Shown here: piece after piece, positions 1 through 9,236 of the stretch
Position numbering within the stretch: position 1 is the stretch's first letter
How the letters are laid out: the number at the start of each line of letters is the position of its first letter
DNA from: M3007 sp038203695
GTDB taxonomy: Bacteria > Bacteroidota > Bacteroidia > Chitinophagales > Saprospiraceae
Direction of reading: 5' to 3'
DNA: 51,566 nucleotides
Assembly: GCA_038203695.1 (NCBI GenBank)
Contig: JBBRDQ010000009.1
Coordinates: 1-51,566, forward strand
The notes under the pieces: model-generated
The model's database searches: none
What the model was told of the DNA's origin: nothing
Seen by the model: only the letters and a program-made list of their open reading frames with translations
Made by a program: the position numbers and the translations under genes

Positions 1-1
1 C

Positions 2-3000
2 GCTTTGAAAAAAGCCGCGATGGTCGTGGTAGGTTTCAATTTGAGTGCCGATGAAATTCAGTATTTTGATGCCCGCAAACCCAGTTTTAACGGTTTGGAT
101 GTCAATACAATAACGCTTGACTATTGGTTGCGCTTAGACGCTTACACCCGTTTGCGCAATTCGTTGCCGCAGCCCAAAACCAATATTTTAGATTTTTGGA
201 AATGGACGTTTGAACCGCAAGAGGATCCCTCCGTATTGAGCCAGAAAATAGCCGATTTGACGCTTTGGAACGTGGAAAAGGTTAAAAAACTCATCGCTGC
301 CAAGCATTTCAATTTAGAGGATAAAACCAAGTTTCAGAATGAAGAAAACCTGTTAAAACTTCAAAAAGCGGTCGCCGTCGCCGATAAAGTCGGCATAGAC
401 ACCGACTTGTTATTTGAATGGGCAAAGCCTACTTCCAATTTCAATATATGTCGAAAGCACGCAGATAGCATCCGCAATACACTGCGCGCGCAATACAAAC
501 AAACGGATTGGGAGGAAGTCGTCAAACCCCTCAGCGACCAATTGCGTGAAAACCAAAAAAATGCCCTTATCGGGTATCTTTTGCAGCAAAAGCCCTTCAT
601 TGATTGGGGTGTGACCGATGCCGATGGCTTATTTGAATACTTCCTTATCGACGTTCAGATGGACGCTTGTATGGAAACCTCGCGCATCAAACAAGGACTG
701 TCTTCTATTCAGTTGTTCATCCAACGCTGTTTTCTCGGATTGGAAGAAGAACACAGCGGCATTGCACCCGATGTTTTGGCCCGCGACCGTTGGGATTGGA
801 TGCAACGCTACCGCGTATGGGAAGCCAACCGCAAAGTCTACCTCTATCCCGAAAACTGGATAGAAAGCAACCTCCGCGACGATAAAAGCCCATTTTTCAA
901 GGAACTGGAAAGCGAGTTGTTGCAAAAAGACATCAACAAGCAAAACGTGGAGGATGCCCTGAAAACCTATCTCTACAAGGTGGATGAGGTGGCGAATATG
1001 GAGGTGATTGGCTTGTTTCTTGATAGTGAACAGTATTTTAAATACTCGAAGGAAGACAACAAAACCTATGTTCGGCAAGAGGCAAAATGGCAGAAAGGGG
1101 ATAAACTTCACGTCTTCGCCCGCACCCGAAACGCCCCTTATTTTTTCTACTACCGCTACTTATCTTTAGATGAAATGAACTGGTATGCCTGGGAAAAAAT
1201 GCAGGTGGATATTCCGAGTTATGATGTAGAAGACCCCGATACGCATCAAGTAACTGGCAATGGTTGCTACCTCACGCCCGTCGTCTGGAATGGGCGTTTG
1301 TTGATTTTCTTCCCGCAGTTTATGAAAAAAACTAAACCAAACCCGAATAATGCATCAATGAATTTTCATCAAATGGCTAATAATTCACCCGAAGCCAATA
1401 AACCCATTGAGTTTTGGGAAATCAAGATGGCGTGGAGCGAGTATCGGAATGGGAAGTGGACGCAGAAGCAATTGAGTAAGGATACTATTTATAGCAGTCT
1501 GACATCTCCAAAAATACCTATAATTTCAGATTACTCATTTGTGCCTGTTTTATCAAGTAATCTTGATTCATTATTGGCCATTTTCGTTATTGGAGATGTT
1601 GAAGGTGCATTTGAATTTAATGGAAGCCAAATCAGTGTTTCAAATCAACAGTTCCCAGAAAGCCTTCTTGGTCTTGGAGTCCAATTCGGAGGTGGGTTGA
1701 TTCCGAGTGTCGTTAAAGACAACCGTTGGCAGCCTAAAATCATTTCATCTGTGGGCGATATAAATTCACCTGTATTAGATTTTACAGAGTTTATTAAGAT
1801 TTCTACTGTTACCACTTATCCTGACCCCAATGGCTCGGGCACTCTTAAAACTGTTGCTTCAGTAGATTATATTCCAACAATTACAACTATAAATTTCTCT
1901 CACTCATTTACACGGTTTTTACTCGGCAAAATCAATACAGGACAATTAGAAAATCTTTTTAAATACAATTTATTAATTAAATCCGATCAAAAAGATGATG
2001 CGTTTGGTGGTTATGACCTTTCCTCAAAACACTCTTACAACGAACTCAAACGCCCCTATTCCCTCTACAACTGGGAGTTGTTTTTCCATACGCCCATGAT
2101 GCTTGCCGATGCCCTCAGTAAATCGCAGCATTTTGAGGAGGCGATGAAATGGTATCATTTTGTGTTCAATCCGATGGCGGAAGGGATAAATGACAAGCGT
2201 TTTTGGCAGTTTACGCCTTTTAAAGAGGTGGATGCACAAAACATTTTAGATAAAATTTTCGGCGGATTAAAGCCCAATATCGCAGATACGGCTATCAATA
2301 ATTGGCGCAATCATCCATTTATGCCGCATTTGGTCGCCCGTGACCGCCCTGTTGCGTATATGAAGTGGGTGGTGATGAAATACCTTGACAACCTCATCGC
2401 TTGGGGCGATTACCTATTCCGTCAAGATACGATTGAAAGCATCAATCAAGCCACGCAATTGTATGTGTTGGCAGGTCATATCATAGGACCGCGTCCGCAA
2501 ACAATACCCAAACGTGGCAAAACCAAACCGCAAACCTATTTATCACTTTTGGACAAATGGGACGCTTTCGGCAATGCGGTGGACGAGTTGATTTTAATTG
2601 CACCGAACAGCAGTCAAAGTACCGTCCCCTCGGAAGCAAACACCGAAGGCAGTTCAGCCAATATTTACGGCTCTGCGTCGGCCTTATATTTCTGTATTCC
2701 AAGCAATCCTAAATTGTTGGGCTATTGGGACACCATCGCCGATAGGTTGTTCAAAATCCGCCATTGTGAGAATATCGAAGGCGTATTTCGCAAACTACCC
2801 TTATTTGAACCGCCGATTGACCCCGCTTTATTGGTCAATGCTGCGGCACAAGGTTTGAGCATTGCATCGGTCTTAAACGACCTGAATACCCCAATGCCGA
2901 ATTATCGCTTCTATTATCTGCTGCAAAAAGCCTTGGAATTATGCAATGAGTTGAAGTCATTGGGCGGCGCCATGCTTTCCGCGATTGAGAAAAAAGACAA

Positions 3001-4939
3001 TGAAACCATTGCTTTGATTCGCGCCAAACACGAAAGCACGATGCACAATTTAGTAATGGAAATCAAAAAGCAGCAATTGGAGGAAGCGAACAAGGCTTTA
3101 GAATCTTTGCAGCAAAACCGCAAAACACCAGAGCATCGGATGAAATATTATTTGCAGTTGATTGGTGAAGATACGGGCAAAGTACCAAGTGAAGATGGTG
3201 ATTTTAGTGAGATTGCTAATGCGATTGAAATGCCTGTTAGTGAAGGTGGTTTAAAAGTGAATAAGTTTGAGAAAGAGGATATGGATATGGCATCTTTATC
3301 TGCTTTTGTTCAGAAAGGAGTTGGACTCATTGAAGCATATGCAAGTTTGATGAATAGCCTCCCAAATATTAGTATCAACTTAGAACCTATGGGATGTGGC
3401 ACAAGTATTAGCTTTGGTGGTTCTAATTTAGGGGCCATGAATTCAGCACTTGCAAGAGGTTTGCAAATTTTTTCGAATGATTTTTCATTTCAATCCGCAC
3501 AAGCAGGTAAAAAAGGCAACTTCCAACGTGCCCTCCAAGACCGTATCTTCCAAGCCAACGCCGCAGGCTACGAAATCAAGCAAATAGACAAACAAATCGT
3601 TTCGCAGCAAATCCGCATTGCAATGGCGAATCAAGAAATCACTAATCAGCAACGCATGATTGACAATGCCCAAGAGATTGAGGAATTTTTGAAAAACAAA
3701 TACACCAACGAGGAACTTTATACTTGGATGCGGGGCAGTCTCAAAACCCTGTACCACCAAGTGTATAGTTTGGCATTTGATTTAGCGAAAAAAGCAGAAA
3801 AAACCTTCCGTTTTGAGCGCGGTTTGAGCAGTTCCAATTTTATCCAGGCCGGCTATTGGGATGCCGGACGCGAGGGCTTATTGGCCGGGGAACAACTCTA
3901 CGTCGCTTTGAAACAATTGGAAGCGGCGTATCAAGAAAATCGCGGCTATGATTACGAAATCACCAAACATATTTCGTTGCGCCAAATCAATCCGCTGGCC
4001 GTTTTGCAATTAAAAGAAACGGGCACATGTGAATTTGAACTGCCCGAAGTCTTGTTTGATATGGACTACCCTGGGCATTTCAAACGTCGGATTAAATCCG
4101 TTTCACTCTCCATTCCTTGCGTGGCGGGTCCTTACACGAACATCAATGCCACTTTGCGCTTGTTGCAAAATAAATTCCGCAATACGGCTATTGCCAAAAA
4201 TGCAAATGATTATCTCGAAAAAACGGAGGAAATAGACGAGCGTTTCAACAGTTTTATCATTCCAATCAGTGCCATTGCCGCCAGTTCTGCCCAAAATGAC
4301 GGCGGTATGTTCGAACTCAATTTCAAGGACGAACGCTATTTACCCTTTGAAGGAGCAGGGGTGACCAGCAAATGGCGATTGGAACTGCCTTCCTTCCGGC
4401 AATTCGATTACGATACCATCTCCGATGCGGTCATTCACGTCCGCTATACTGCCACGGAAGGCGGCGAGCGCTTGAAAAAAGCGGCCAATGATACCGTTTT
4501 AGATTTCATCAAGGCTAACGAGGAACTAGGTCAACAAGAAGGATTATTTGCCATTGTTGATCTCCAACACGACTTGCCCAGTCAGTGGCACAAGGCGATG
4601 CAGGGGAATACAACGGATCGCAGTCTGGTCATTCCTGCCATACAGGACTTTTTACCTTATTATAGCAAACTTGATAAGAATGGTAAACCACGGACAACCG
4701 ATAAAATATCGGCTACGGATATTGTTATATTAACTTTCCCTGATTTATCGGAAGCAGAAGTCTCTCTTATACAGGGAAATGACACATTTGGTCCATTCGG
4801 TCCAGGTATACTGATCGGGGAGGCAAAAACCTTGGTTCTTCATCAGGAAATCAAAGCAGAAGATTGGAAACTGGTCATAAAAAACACCACCAAAACCATT
4901 GACAAAGCGATTATGGTCGTCCGGTTTATACTCAAATAG
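2..4939 (+). CDS. TcA-like insecticidal toxin complex subunit (5' partial)
   Basis: Large protein resembling the pore-forming, receptor-binding A subunit of Tc toxins, which form a syringe-like channel that carries a toxin from TcB/TcC into target cells. The frame is open to the left edge, so the TTG at 5 is probably not the start and the N-terminus is missing. About 1645 residues are visible. Roughly the first 300 resemble the helical shell region, about 330-640 a beta-rich neuraminidase-like/receptor-binding region, and about 690-960 a helical region with the typical WELFFHTPMMLADAL stretch. Residues 1000-1330 are coiled-coil-rich and pore-like. The end resembles the TcB-binding domain (LPSFRQFDYDTISDAV near 1500). 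Native TcA proteins usually exceed 2000 residues, consistent with truncation by the window edge. No TcB or TcC gene follows: a terminator and the ribosomal cluster lie downstream. AT-rich patches at about 1480-2000 and 3130-3480 differ from the rest. Family call is fairly sure; target and activity are unknown. Confidence 0.8.
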   Translation, partial: ALKKAAMVVVGFNLSADEIQYFDARKPSFNGLDVNTITLDYWLRLDAYTRLRNSLPQPKTNILDFWKWTFEPQEDPSVLSQKIADLTLWNVEKVKKLIAAKHFNLEDKTKFQNEENLLKLQKAVAVADKVGIDTDLLFEWAKPTSNFNICRKHADSIRNTLRAQYKQTDWEEVVKPLSDQLRENQKNALIGYLLQQKPFIDWGVTDADGLFEYFLIDVQMDACMETSRIKQGLSSIQLFIQRCFLGLEEEHSGIAPDVLARDRWDWMQRYRVWEANRKVYLYPENWIESNLRDDKSPFFKELESELLQKDINKQNVEDALKTYLYKVDEVANMEVIGLFLDSEQYFKYSKEDNKTYVRQEAKWQKGDKLHVFARTRNAPYFFYYRYLSLDEMNWYAWEKMQVDIPSYDVEDPDTHQVTGNGCYLTPVVWNGRLLIFFPQFMKKTKPNPNNASMNFHQMANNSPEANKPIEFWEIKMAWSEYRNGKWTQKQLSKDTIYSSLTSPKIPIISDYSFVPVLSSNLDSLLAIFVIGDVEGAFEFNGSQISVSNQQFPESLLGLGVQFGGGLIPSVVKDNRWQPKIISSVGDINSPVLDFTEFIKISTVTTYPDPNGSGTLKTVASVDYIPTITTINFSHSFTRFLLGKINTGQLENLFKYNLLIKSDQKDDAFGGYDLSSKHSYNELKRPYSLYNWELFFHTPMMLADALSKSQHFEEAMKWYHFVFNPMAEGINDKRFWQFTPFKEVDAQNILDKIFGGLKPNIADTAINNWRNHPFMPHLVARDRPVAYMKWVVMKYLDNLIAWGDYLFRQDTIESINQATQLYVLAGHIIGPRPQTIPKRGKTKPQTYLSLLDKWDAFGNAVDELILIAPNSSQSTVPSEANTEGSSANIYGSASALYFCIPSNPKLLGYWDTIADRLFKIRHCENIEGVFRKLPLFEPPIDPALLVNAAAQGLSIASVLNDLNTPMPNYRFYYLLQKALELCNELKSLGGAMLSAIEKKDNETIALIRAKHESTMHNLVMEIKKQQLEEANKALESLQQNRKTPEHRMKYYLQLIGEDTGKVPSEDGDFSEIANAIEMPVSEGGLKVNKFEKEDMDMASLSAFVQKGVGLIEAYASLMNSLPNISINLEPMGCGTSISFGGSNLGAMNSALARGLQIFSNDFSFQSAQAGKKGNFQRALQDRIFQANAAGYEIKQIDKQIVSQQIRIAMANQEITNQQRMIDNAQEIEEFLKNKYTNEELYTWMRGSLKTLYHQVYSLAFDLAKKAEKTFRFERGLSSSNFIQAGYWDAGREGLLAGEQLYVALKQLEAAYQENRGYDYEITKHISLRQINPLAVLQLKETGTCEFELPEVLFDMDYPGHFKRRIKSVSLSIPCVAGPYTNINATLRLLQNKFRNTAIAKNANDYLEKTEEIDERFNSFIIPISAIAASSAQNDGGMFELNFKDERYLPFEGAGVTSKWRLELPSFRQFDYDTISDAVIHVRYTATEGGERLKKAANDTVLDFIKANEELGQQEGLFAIVDLQHDLPSQWHKAMQGNTTDRSLVIPAIQDFLPYYSKLDKNGKPRTTDKISATDIVILTFPDLSEAEVSLIQGNDTFGPFGPGILIGEAKTLVLHQEIKAEDWKLVIKNTTKTIDKAIMVVRFILK

Positions 4940-4994
4940 TTCAAACTGGTATTGTCCATCTATTTATCACCTATCAAAAAAAGAAAAGATAAAC

Positions 4995-5030
4995 AAAAAA
5001 GGGTCCATGCTCCGCGCATAGACCCTTTTT
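4995..5030. terminator. Bidirectional rho-independent terminator
   Basis: Inverted repeat AAAAAAGGGTCCATGC / GCATAGACCCTTTTT around a short loop, with A-tract on one side and T-tract on the other. It works in both orientations: it ends the TcA-like gene on the + strand and the rpsJ-to-tRNA-Ala transcript on the - strand, where extra T-rich sequence follows. Confidence 0.85.
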
Positions 5031-5041
5031 CAAACTACAAG

Positions 5042-5114
<73 letters not shown>

Positions 5115-5171
5115 AAAATTACCCCGGCAAAAATACGTTGCCGGGGTGAAATATCATACAAGCAGCGATAA

Positions 5172-5900
5172 TTAGGCTGCTTCGTCGTCTTTCTTTTCTT
5201 CTGCCGCAGGCGCTTCGTCCGTCGCATCGGCCACCGCGTCTTCAACTGGCGCTGGGGTAGATACTTCAGGTGCTGCTTCTGCTGCTACAACTGGTGTTTC
5301 CACTACTTCTTCAATCACGATGGGTGCTGGTGCAGTTACCACCGGTGTTTCCACAACTTCTTCAATCACGATCGGTGCTGCGGCGGTTACCACTGGGGTC
5401 TCTACCACTTCTTCAATCACGATTGGTTCATCGGCTACCGGAGGAGCACCGGCTTTTTTAGCCGTGCTTGCGCCGCTACCACTGCCACCACGACGGGTTT
5501 TCTTCGTCGTTTTAACTTTACCGGCATTTGGATTGTAGACTTCGTTGTAATCTACGAATTCAATCATCGCCGTTTCAGCACCGTCACCGACGCGGAAACC
5601 CAATTTAATCACCCGGACATAACCACCTGGACGATCCGCAATTTTAGCGGCGATCGGGCCAAACAGTTCGGTAATCGCTGCTTTATTTTGCAGGTAACCG
5701 AATACAATACGGCGCGAGTGGGTGGTGTTGTCTTTCGATTTAGTGATGAGCGGCTCTACATAACGACGCAGGGCTTTCGCTTTAGCAACCGTGGTGGTAA
5801 TGCGTTTGTGCTCGATAAGGGCAATGGCCATATTCGCCAAAAGGGCGCGGCGGTGGGCCGCCGTGCGACCAAGGTTGTTAATTTTATCTCCGTGTCTCAT
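5172..5900 (-). CDS. rplQ: 50S ribosomal protein L17 with repeat-rich C-terminal extension
   Basis: L17 of the large subunit, last protein gene of the alpha operon. The chosen start is the ATG at 5900 (MRHGDKINNLGRT), the conserved L17 N-terminus; an upstream in-frame codon adds 11 residues that do not belong to the family. The L17 fold occupies about residues 1-120, ending near FVDYNEVYNPNAGKV. A tail of about 120 residues follows: a short basic linker (KTTKKTRR), three tandem 17-residue units PIVIEEVVETPVVTAxA, then an Ala/Glu/Asp-rich acidic end. Total is 242 aa against about 120-130 in E. coli. Tails of this kind occur on L17 in other Bacteroidota; their function is not known to me. Confidence 0.95.
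   Translation of the reverse strand: MRHGDKINNLGRTAAHRRALLANMAIALIEHKRITTTVAKAKALRRYVEPLITKSKDNTTHSRRIVFGYLQNKAAITELFGPIAAKIADRPGGYVRVIKLGFRVGDGAETAMIEFVDYNEVYNPNAGKVKTTKKTRRGGSGSGASTAKKAGAPPVADEPIVIEEVVETPVVTAAAPIVIEEVVETPVVTAPAPIVIEEVVETPVVAAEAAPEVSTPAPVEDAVADATDEAPAAEEKKDDEAA
5287..5440 (-). repeat. 51-bp tandem repeat (x3) inside rplQ
   Basis: Three near-identical 51-bp units in phase with the reading frame; the shared string TCAATCACGA or its variant starts at about 5311, 5362 and 5413 on the + strand. Each encodes a 17-residue PIVIEEVVETPVV unit in the L17 tail. In-frame tandem units can change number by slippage or recombination without breaking the gene. Confidence 0.85.
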
Positions 5901-6006
5901 TGTGACCCGTATCTGATTTGCGGGTGGAAGCACCGGGGCTGCTCAGGAGCGCTCGACGGTTACCACACTTGTGATGGATAAGTTATCAATGACTGATAAC
6001 CAGTAA

Positions 6007-7008
6007 TTACTCTTCGTCTAATTTGTATTTCGCCAGGTCCATACCGAACGTCAGGCTCTTGTCTTGCAGGAGTTCCTCGATTTCGACTAAGGACTTTTTA
6101 CCGAAGTTGCGGAATTTCAGCAACTCGTGGGTATCGTAGCGCACCAATTCGGCCAGCGTATTGATTTTCGCGGCTTTCAGGCAGTTGTAGGCCCGGACGC
6201 TGAGGTCCAGATCTTCCAGCGATGTTTTGAGCAGTTTGCGCATGTGCAGGATGTGCTCGTCGACTACATTCTCTTCGCGATTGGATGGCGTGTCGAACGT
6301 AATATTATCATCGGTAATCAACATCAGGTGCTGGATCAGGATCCGGCTCGCTTCGCGAATGGCTTCTTCCGGGTGGATGGTGCCGTCCGTTTTTACGTCG
6401 ATGGTCAGTTTTTCATAGTCGGTACGCTGACCTACGCGGGTGCTTTCTACTTTGTAGGAAACATTTTTGATCGGCGTGTAGATGGCATCGATTGGAATAA
6501 CGCCAATCGGAGCATCTTTCGGAGCGCCGTCGTCCGCCGGTTGGTAACCGCGACCTTTAGAGATCGTCAATTCCAGTTCCAGGGTTACGGATGGCTCCAT
6601 GCGACAGATCAGCAAGTCCGGGTTCATGATTTTGAACACGTTGGTAAACTCTTCGATCTGACCCGCACGGAATTCTTCCCGGCCGCTGATGGTCAGGTAG
6701 ATTTTCTCATGGGGATTTTTATCATCTTCTTCAATCAGGGACTTGATACGCACCTGCTTAAAGTTGAGCACAATATCTACGACATCCTCCACGACTCCGC
6801 GCATGGTTGCGAATTCGTGGTCGACTCCACCCAGACGGACTGCACTAATGGCATACCCTTCCAGGGAAGAAAGAAGCACACGGCGAAGCGAGTTGCCTAC
6901 CGTTTGTCCGAACCCCGGCTCTAACGGTTTGAACTCGAAAGTGCCTTCAAAATCAGTGGCTTTTTGCAACAGGATTTTTTCAGGCTTTTGGAAATTGAGA
7001 ATACTCAT
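6007..7008 (-). CDS. rpoA: DNA-directed RNA polymerase subunit alpha
   Basis: Alpha subunit, the assembly platform for beta and beta-prime. The 333 aa are of normal length. The N-terminal dimerisation domain covers about residues 1-235 (FEFKPLEPGFGQTVGNSLRRVLLSS near the start). After a linker, the C-terminal domain at about 255-320 (LDLSVRAYNCLKAAKINTLA, then a helix-hairpin-helix) contacts UP elements and activators. It lies 106 nt upstream of rplQ and 138 nt downstream of rpsD; the latter gap holds a long hairpin. Confidence 0.98.
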   Translation of the reverse strand: MSILNFQKPEKILLQKATDFEGTFEFKPLEPGFGQTVGNSLRRVLLSSLEGYAISAVRLGGVDHEFATMRGVVEDVVDIVLNFKQVRIKSLIEEDDKNPHEKIYLTISGREEFRAGQIEEFTNVFKIMNPDLLICRMEPSVTLELELTISKGRGYQPADDGAPKDAPIGVIPIDAIYTPIKNVSYKVESTRVGQRTDYEKLTIDVKTDGTIHPEEAIREASRILIQHLMLITDDNITFDTPSNREENVVDEHILHMRKLLKTSLEDLDLSVRAYNCLKAAKINTLAELVRYDTHELLKFRNFGKKSLVEIEELLQDKSLTFGMDLAKYKLDEE

Positions 7009-7092
7009 ATTGTGGAACGCTCCGAATTTGAAATGGGTGGGAAATCAAGCGTGAATTTTGGCCGAATGCGGACTATACTGGAACGCTTAAAC

Positions 7093-7135
7093 GCGAAAAT
7101 GGTTGACGTTCTATGCTGAACGCCAACCTTTTCGC
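7093..7135 (-). promoter_or_regulatory. Long hairpin between rpsD and rpoA
   Basis: Imperfect inverted repeat of about 18 bp per arm (GCGAAAAGGTTGGCGTTC on the minus strand) around a 6-nt loop, with one bulge and one G-U pair in the minus-strand RNA. There is no T-tract, so it is not a classic terminator. It could be a processing site, a 3'-end stabiliser for upstream ribosomal mRNA or an attenuation element adjusting rpoA expression. The role is inference. Confidence 0.5.
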
Positions 7136-7146
7136 CTTATTTATCC

Positions 7147-7761
7147 TTACTTCGAGTACAACTCGACGATTAATTGTTCGTTGATCCGCTCCGGAATCTG
7201 GTCGCGCTGTGGATACGCAAGGAAAATGCCCTGCAACTTATCAGGATTCCACTCTAACCAGCCAAACTGACGGACATTGCTTGTCTTCGCATTTGCATGG
7301 GTCGTTACGATCTCCAGACCTTGTGACTTACCGCGAACGGCTACTACGTCACCTGGTTTCAAAGAGTAGGATGGAATGTTTACCACTTCGCCGTTTACCG
7401 TTACGTGGCGGTGACCAACCAATTGGCGTGCCCCACGACGGGTAGGTGAAATGCCCAACCGGAAAACCGTGTTATCCAACCGTGCTTCCAGCAATTGCAG
7501 CAATACTTCACCGGTTACACCATGACGACGGGTTGCGCTTACGAACGTTTTGCGGAACTGACGCTCCAACACACCGTACGTATATTTTGCTTTCTGCTTT
7601 TCTGACAACTGCTGTGAGTAGTTAGAAGGGGCTTTTTTCTTGCGCGCCAATCCGTGCTGTCCGGGTGGGTACTTCCGACGCTCATATGCCTTATCAAACC
7701 CGAAAATCGGGTCGCCAAATGCGCGGGCTTTCTTGGTGGTTGGTCCTGTATAACGAGCCAT
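7147..7761 (-). CDS. rpsD: 30S ribosomal protein S4
   Basis: Primary 16S rRNA-binding protein that nucleates 30S assembly; S4 also represses the alpha operon in E. coli. The protein has 204 aa, the usual length, starting MARYTGPTTKKARAFG, with the S4 RNA-binding domain at about residues 92-155 (ARLDNTVFRLGISPTRRGAR). The N-terminus lacks the Cys cluster of zinc-binding S4 forms. Gene order rpsM-rpsK-rpsD-rpoA-rplQ is standard. Confidence 0.98.
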   Translation of the reverse strand: MARYTGPTTKKARAFGDPIFGFDKAYERRKYPPGQHGLARKKKAPSNYSQQLSEKQKAKYTYGVLERQFRKTFVSATRRHGVTGEVLLQLLEARLDNTVFRLGISPTRRGARQLVGHRHVTVNGEVVNIPSYSLKPGDVVAVRGKSQGLEIVTTHANAKTSNVRQFGWLEWNPDKLQGIFLAYPQRDQIPERINEQLIVELYSK

Positions 7762-7852
7762 TGTAAATGATGGTCAATTTTTATTATTGTAATGAATAAG
7801 GTCATTCTACAATCCGGCAGAGATAACACCGCCGATCTTGTCATGACTCCTC

Positions 7853-8245
7853 TTACACGCGACGACGCTTAGGCGGGCGGCAACCGTTGTGTGGCATGGG
7901 TGTTACGTCGTTGATGACGGTAACTTTAATACCTGATTGGTCCACCGCGCGAATAGCGGCTTCCCGACCGGAACCCGGGCCTTTTACGAAAACCTCTGCG
8001 GTACGCATGCCTGCTTCAAATGCTGTTTTAGCAGCATCATTGGCAGCAACCTGTGCAGCATAGGGGGTGTTTTTCTTCGAACCACGGAAACCAGCCTTAC
8101 CAGCCGATGCCCAGGAGATTACTTCACCCTGTTTGTTCGTAATCGAAATGATGATGTTGTTAAAGCTTGCCTGAATGAAGACAATCCCTTCCGGCGTAAT
8201 TTTTACTTTACGCTTTACAACTTTTTTTGCAGCTCCTTTAGCCAT
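7853..8245 (-). CDS. rpsK: 30S ribosomal protein S11
   Basis: Small-subunit platform protein near the E site and mRNA exit. It has 130 aa with a basic N-terminal tail (KKVVKRKVK), the conserved core IQASFNNIIISITNKQGEVI, and the typical C-terminus VTPMPHNGCRPPKRRRV. It sits 91 nt upstream of rpsD. Confidence 0.98.
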   Translation of the reverse strand: MAKGAAKKVVKRKVKITPEGIVFIQASFNNIIISITNKQGEVISWASAGKAGFRGSKKNTPYAAQVAANDAAKTAFEAGMRTAEVFVKGPGSGREAAIRAVDQSGIKVTVINDVTPMPHNGCRPPKRRRV

Positions 8246-8340
8246 TGTATATCAAGGTAATAATGTGCAAATTTGGAAATGAGTAAGTACGCTGTGCCAA
8301 CTGTACGATCTAGGAGAGAATACAGCCCGGCCAACCATCC

Positions 8341-8718
8341 TTACTTCGTTACCTTTTTCTTGTTAGCAACTGTTTTACGCTTACCCTTACGTGTCCGTGC
8401 ATTGGTACGCGTACGCTGACCACGCAGTGGCAGACCTTTACGGTGGCGCAAGCCGCGGTAGCAACCAATGTCCATCAAACGTTTGATGTTCAATTGTACT
8501 TCCGAGCGCAATTGCCCTTCCGTTTTAAATTCGTCGGCAATGATAATCGAGATCATTTTAATGTTCTCGTCGGTCCATTGTTCAACTTTGGTACTTTCGT
8601 CGATACCAGCCTTTTCCAAGATGGCAACGGCACTCGAGGCACCAATACCATAAATGTATGTCAGGCTAATAACCCCTCTTTTATTTCGGGGCAAGTCCAC
8701 ACCAGCAATACGTGCCAT
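8341..8718 (-). CDS. rpsM: 30S ribosomal protein S13
   Basis: Small-subunit head protein that bridges to L5 and contacts the P-site tRNA. It has 125 aa, beginning MARIAGVDLPRNKRG, with the helix-turn-helix-like IYGIGASSAVAILEKAGI and the tRNA-contacting basic tail RGQRTRTNARTRKGKRK. It is first in the alpha-operon block, 89 nt after rpmJ. Confidence 0.98.
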   Translation of the reverse strand: MARIAGVDLPRNKRGVISLTYIYGIGASSAVAILEKAGIDESTKVEQWTDENIKMISIIIADEFKTEGQLRSEVQLNIKRLMDIGCYRGLRHRKGLPLRGQRTRTNARTRKGKRKTVANKKKVTK

Positions 8719-8807
8719 ATTCAGCGGTTAATTTTGTATGTAATAAGTCGGTAGGGCGGCATTTCGGCTACAAAACACCTCGTTTTGACCAAATCCCAGC
8801 GCCGATT

Positions 8808-8924
8808 TTACCCTTGGCGTTGTTTAAATTTCGGGTTTTTCTTGTTGATTACGTAGAGTTTGCCTTTGCGACGCACAATCTTGCAATCAACCGAACGCTT
8901 TTTGATAGACGGTTTGACCTTCAT
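8808..8924 (-). CDS. rpmJ: 50S ribosomal protein L36 (zinc-free form)
   Basis: Small gene of 38 codons, read from ATG at 8924 to TAA at 8808. The product starts MKVKPSIKKRSVDCKIVRRK and ends NPKFKQRQG, the L36 signature. Only one Cys is present, so the four-ligand zinc ribbon of classical L36 is lost, as in other Cys-minus L36 proteins. It lies between infA (58 nt away) and rpsM (89 nt away), the expected place. Confidence 0.96.
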   Translation of the reverse strand: MKVKPSIKKRSVDCKIVRRKGKLYVINKKNPKFKQRQG

Positions 8925-8982
8925 GACTTTATGTTATCCGTTTGCGAAAATTCAAAAATGTGTTGGTTCTTCAGTTGTGTTA

Positions 8983-9201
8983 TTACTTGTAGCGGTAAAT
9001 GATCCGCCCGCGTGTCAAATCGTATGGCGACATTTCGATCGAAACTTTGTCTCCTGGAAGAATCCGAATGTAGTGCATCCGCATTTTTCCCGAAATCGTC
9101 GCCAGTATTACGTGCCCATTTTCAAGGCGAACCTTGAAATTGGCGTTGGAGAGCGCTTCTTCAACCTCTCCATCTTGTTTAATTAAGTCCTCTTTTGCCA
9201 T
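8983..9201 (-). CDS. infA: Translation initiation factor IF-1
   Basis: IF-1 binds the 30S A site during initiation. It has 72 aa, one S1-type OB fold: MAKEDLIKQDGEVEEALSN at the start, then the conserved HVILATISGKMRMHYIRILPG and a C-terminal DLTRGRIIYRYK. It is placed between map (35 nt) and rpmJ. Confidence 0.98.
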   Translation of the reverse strand: MAKEDLIKQDGEVEEALSNANFKVRLENGHVILATISGKMRMHYIRILPGDKVSIEMSPYDLTRGRIIYRYK

Positions 9202-9236
9202 ATTTTGGCCCGTTTTTGATTTCGGGCTGCAAATGT

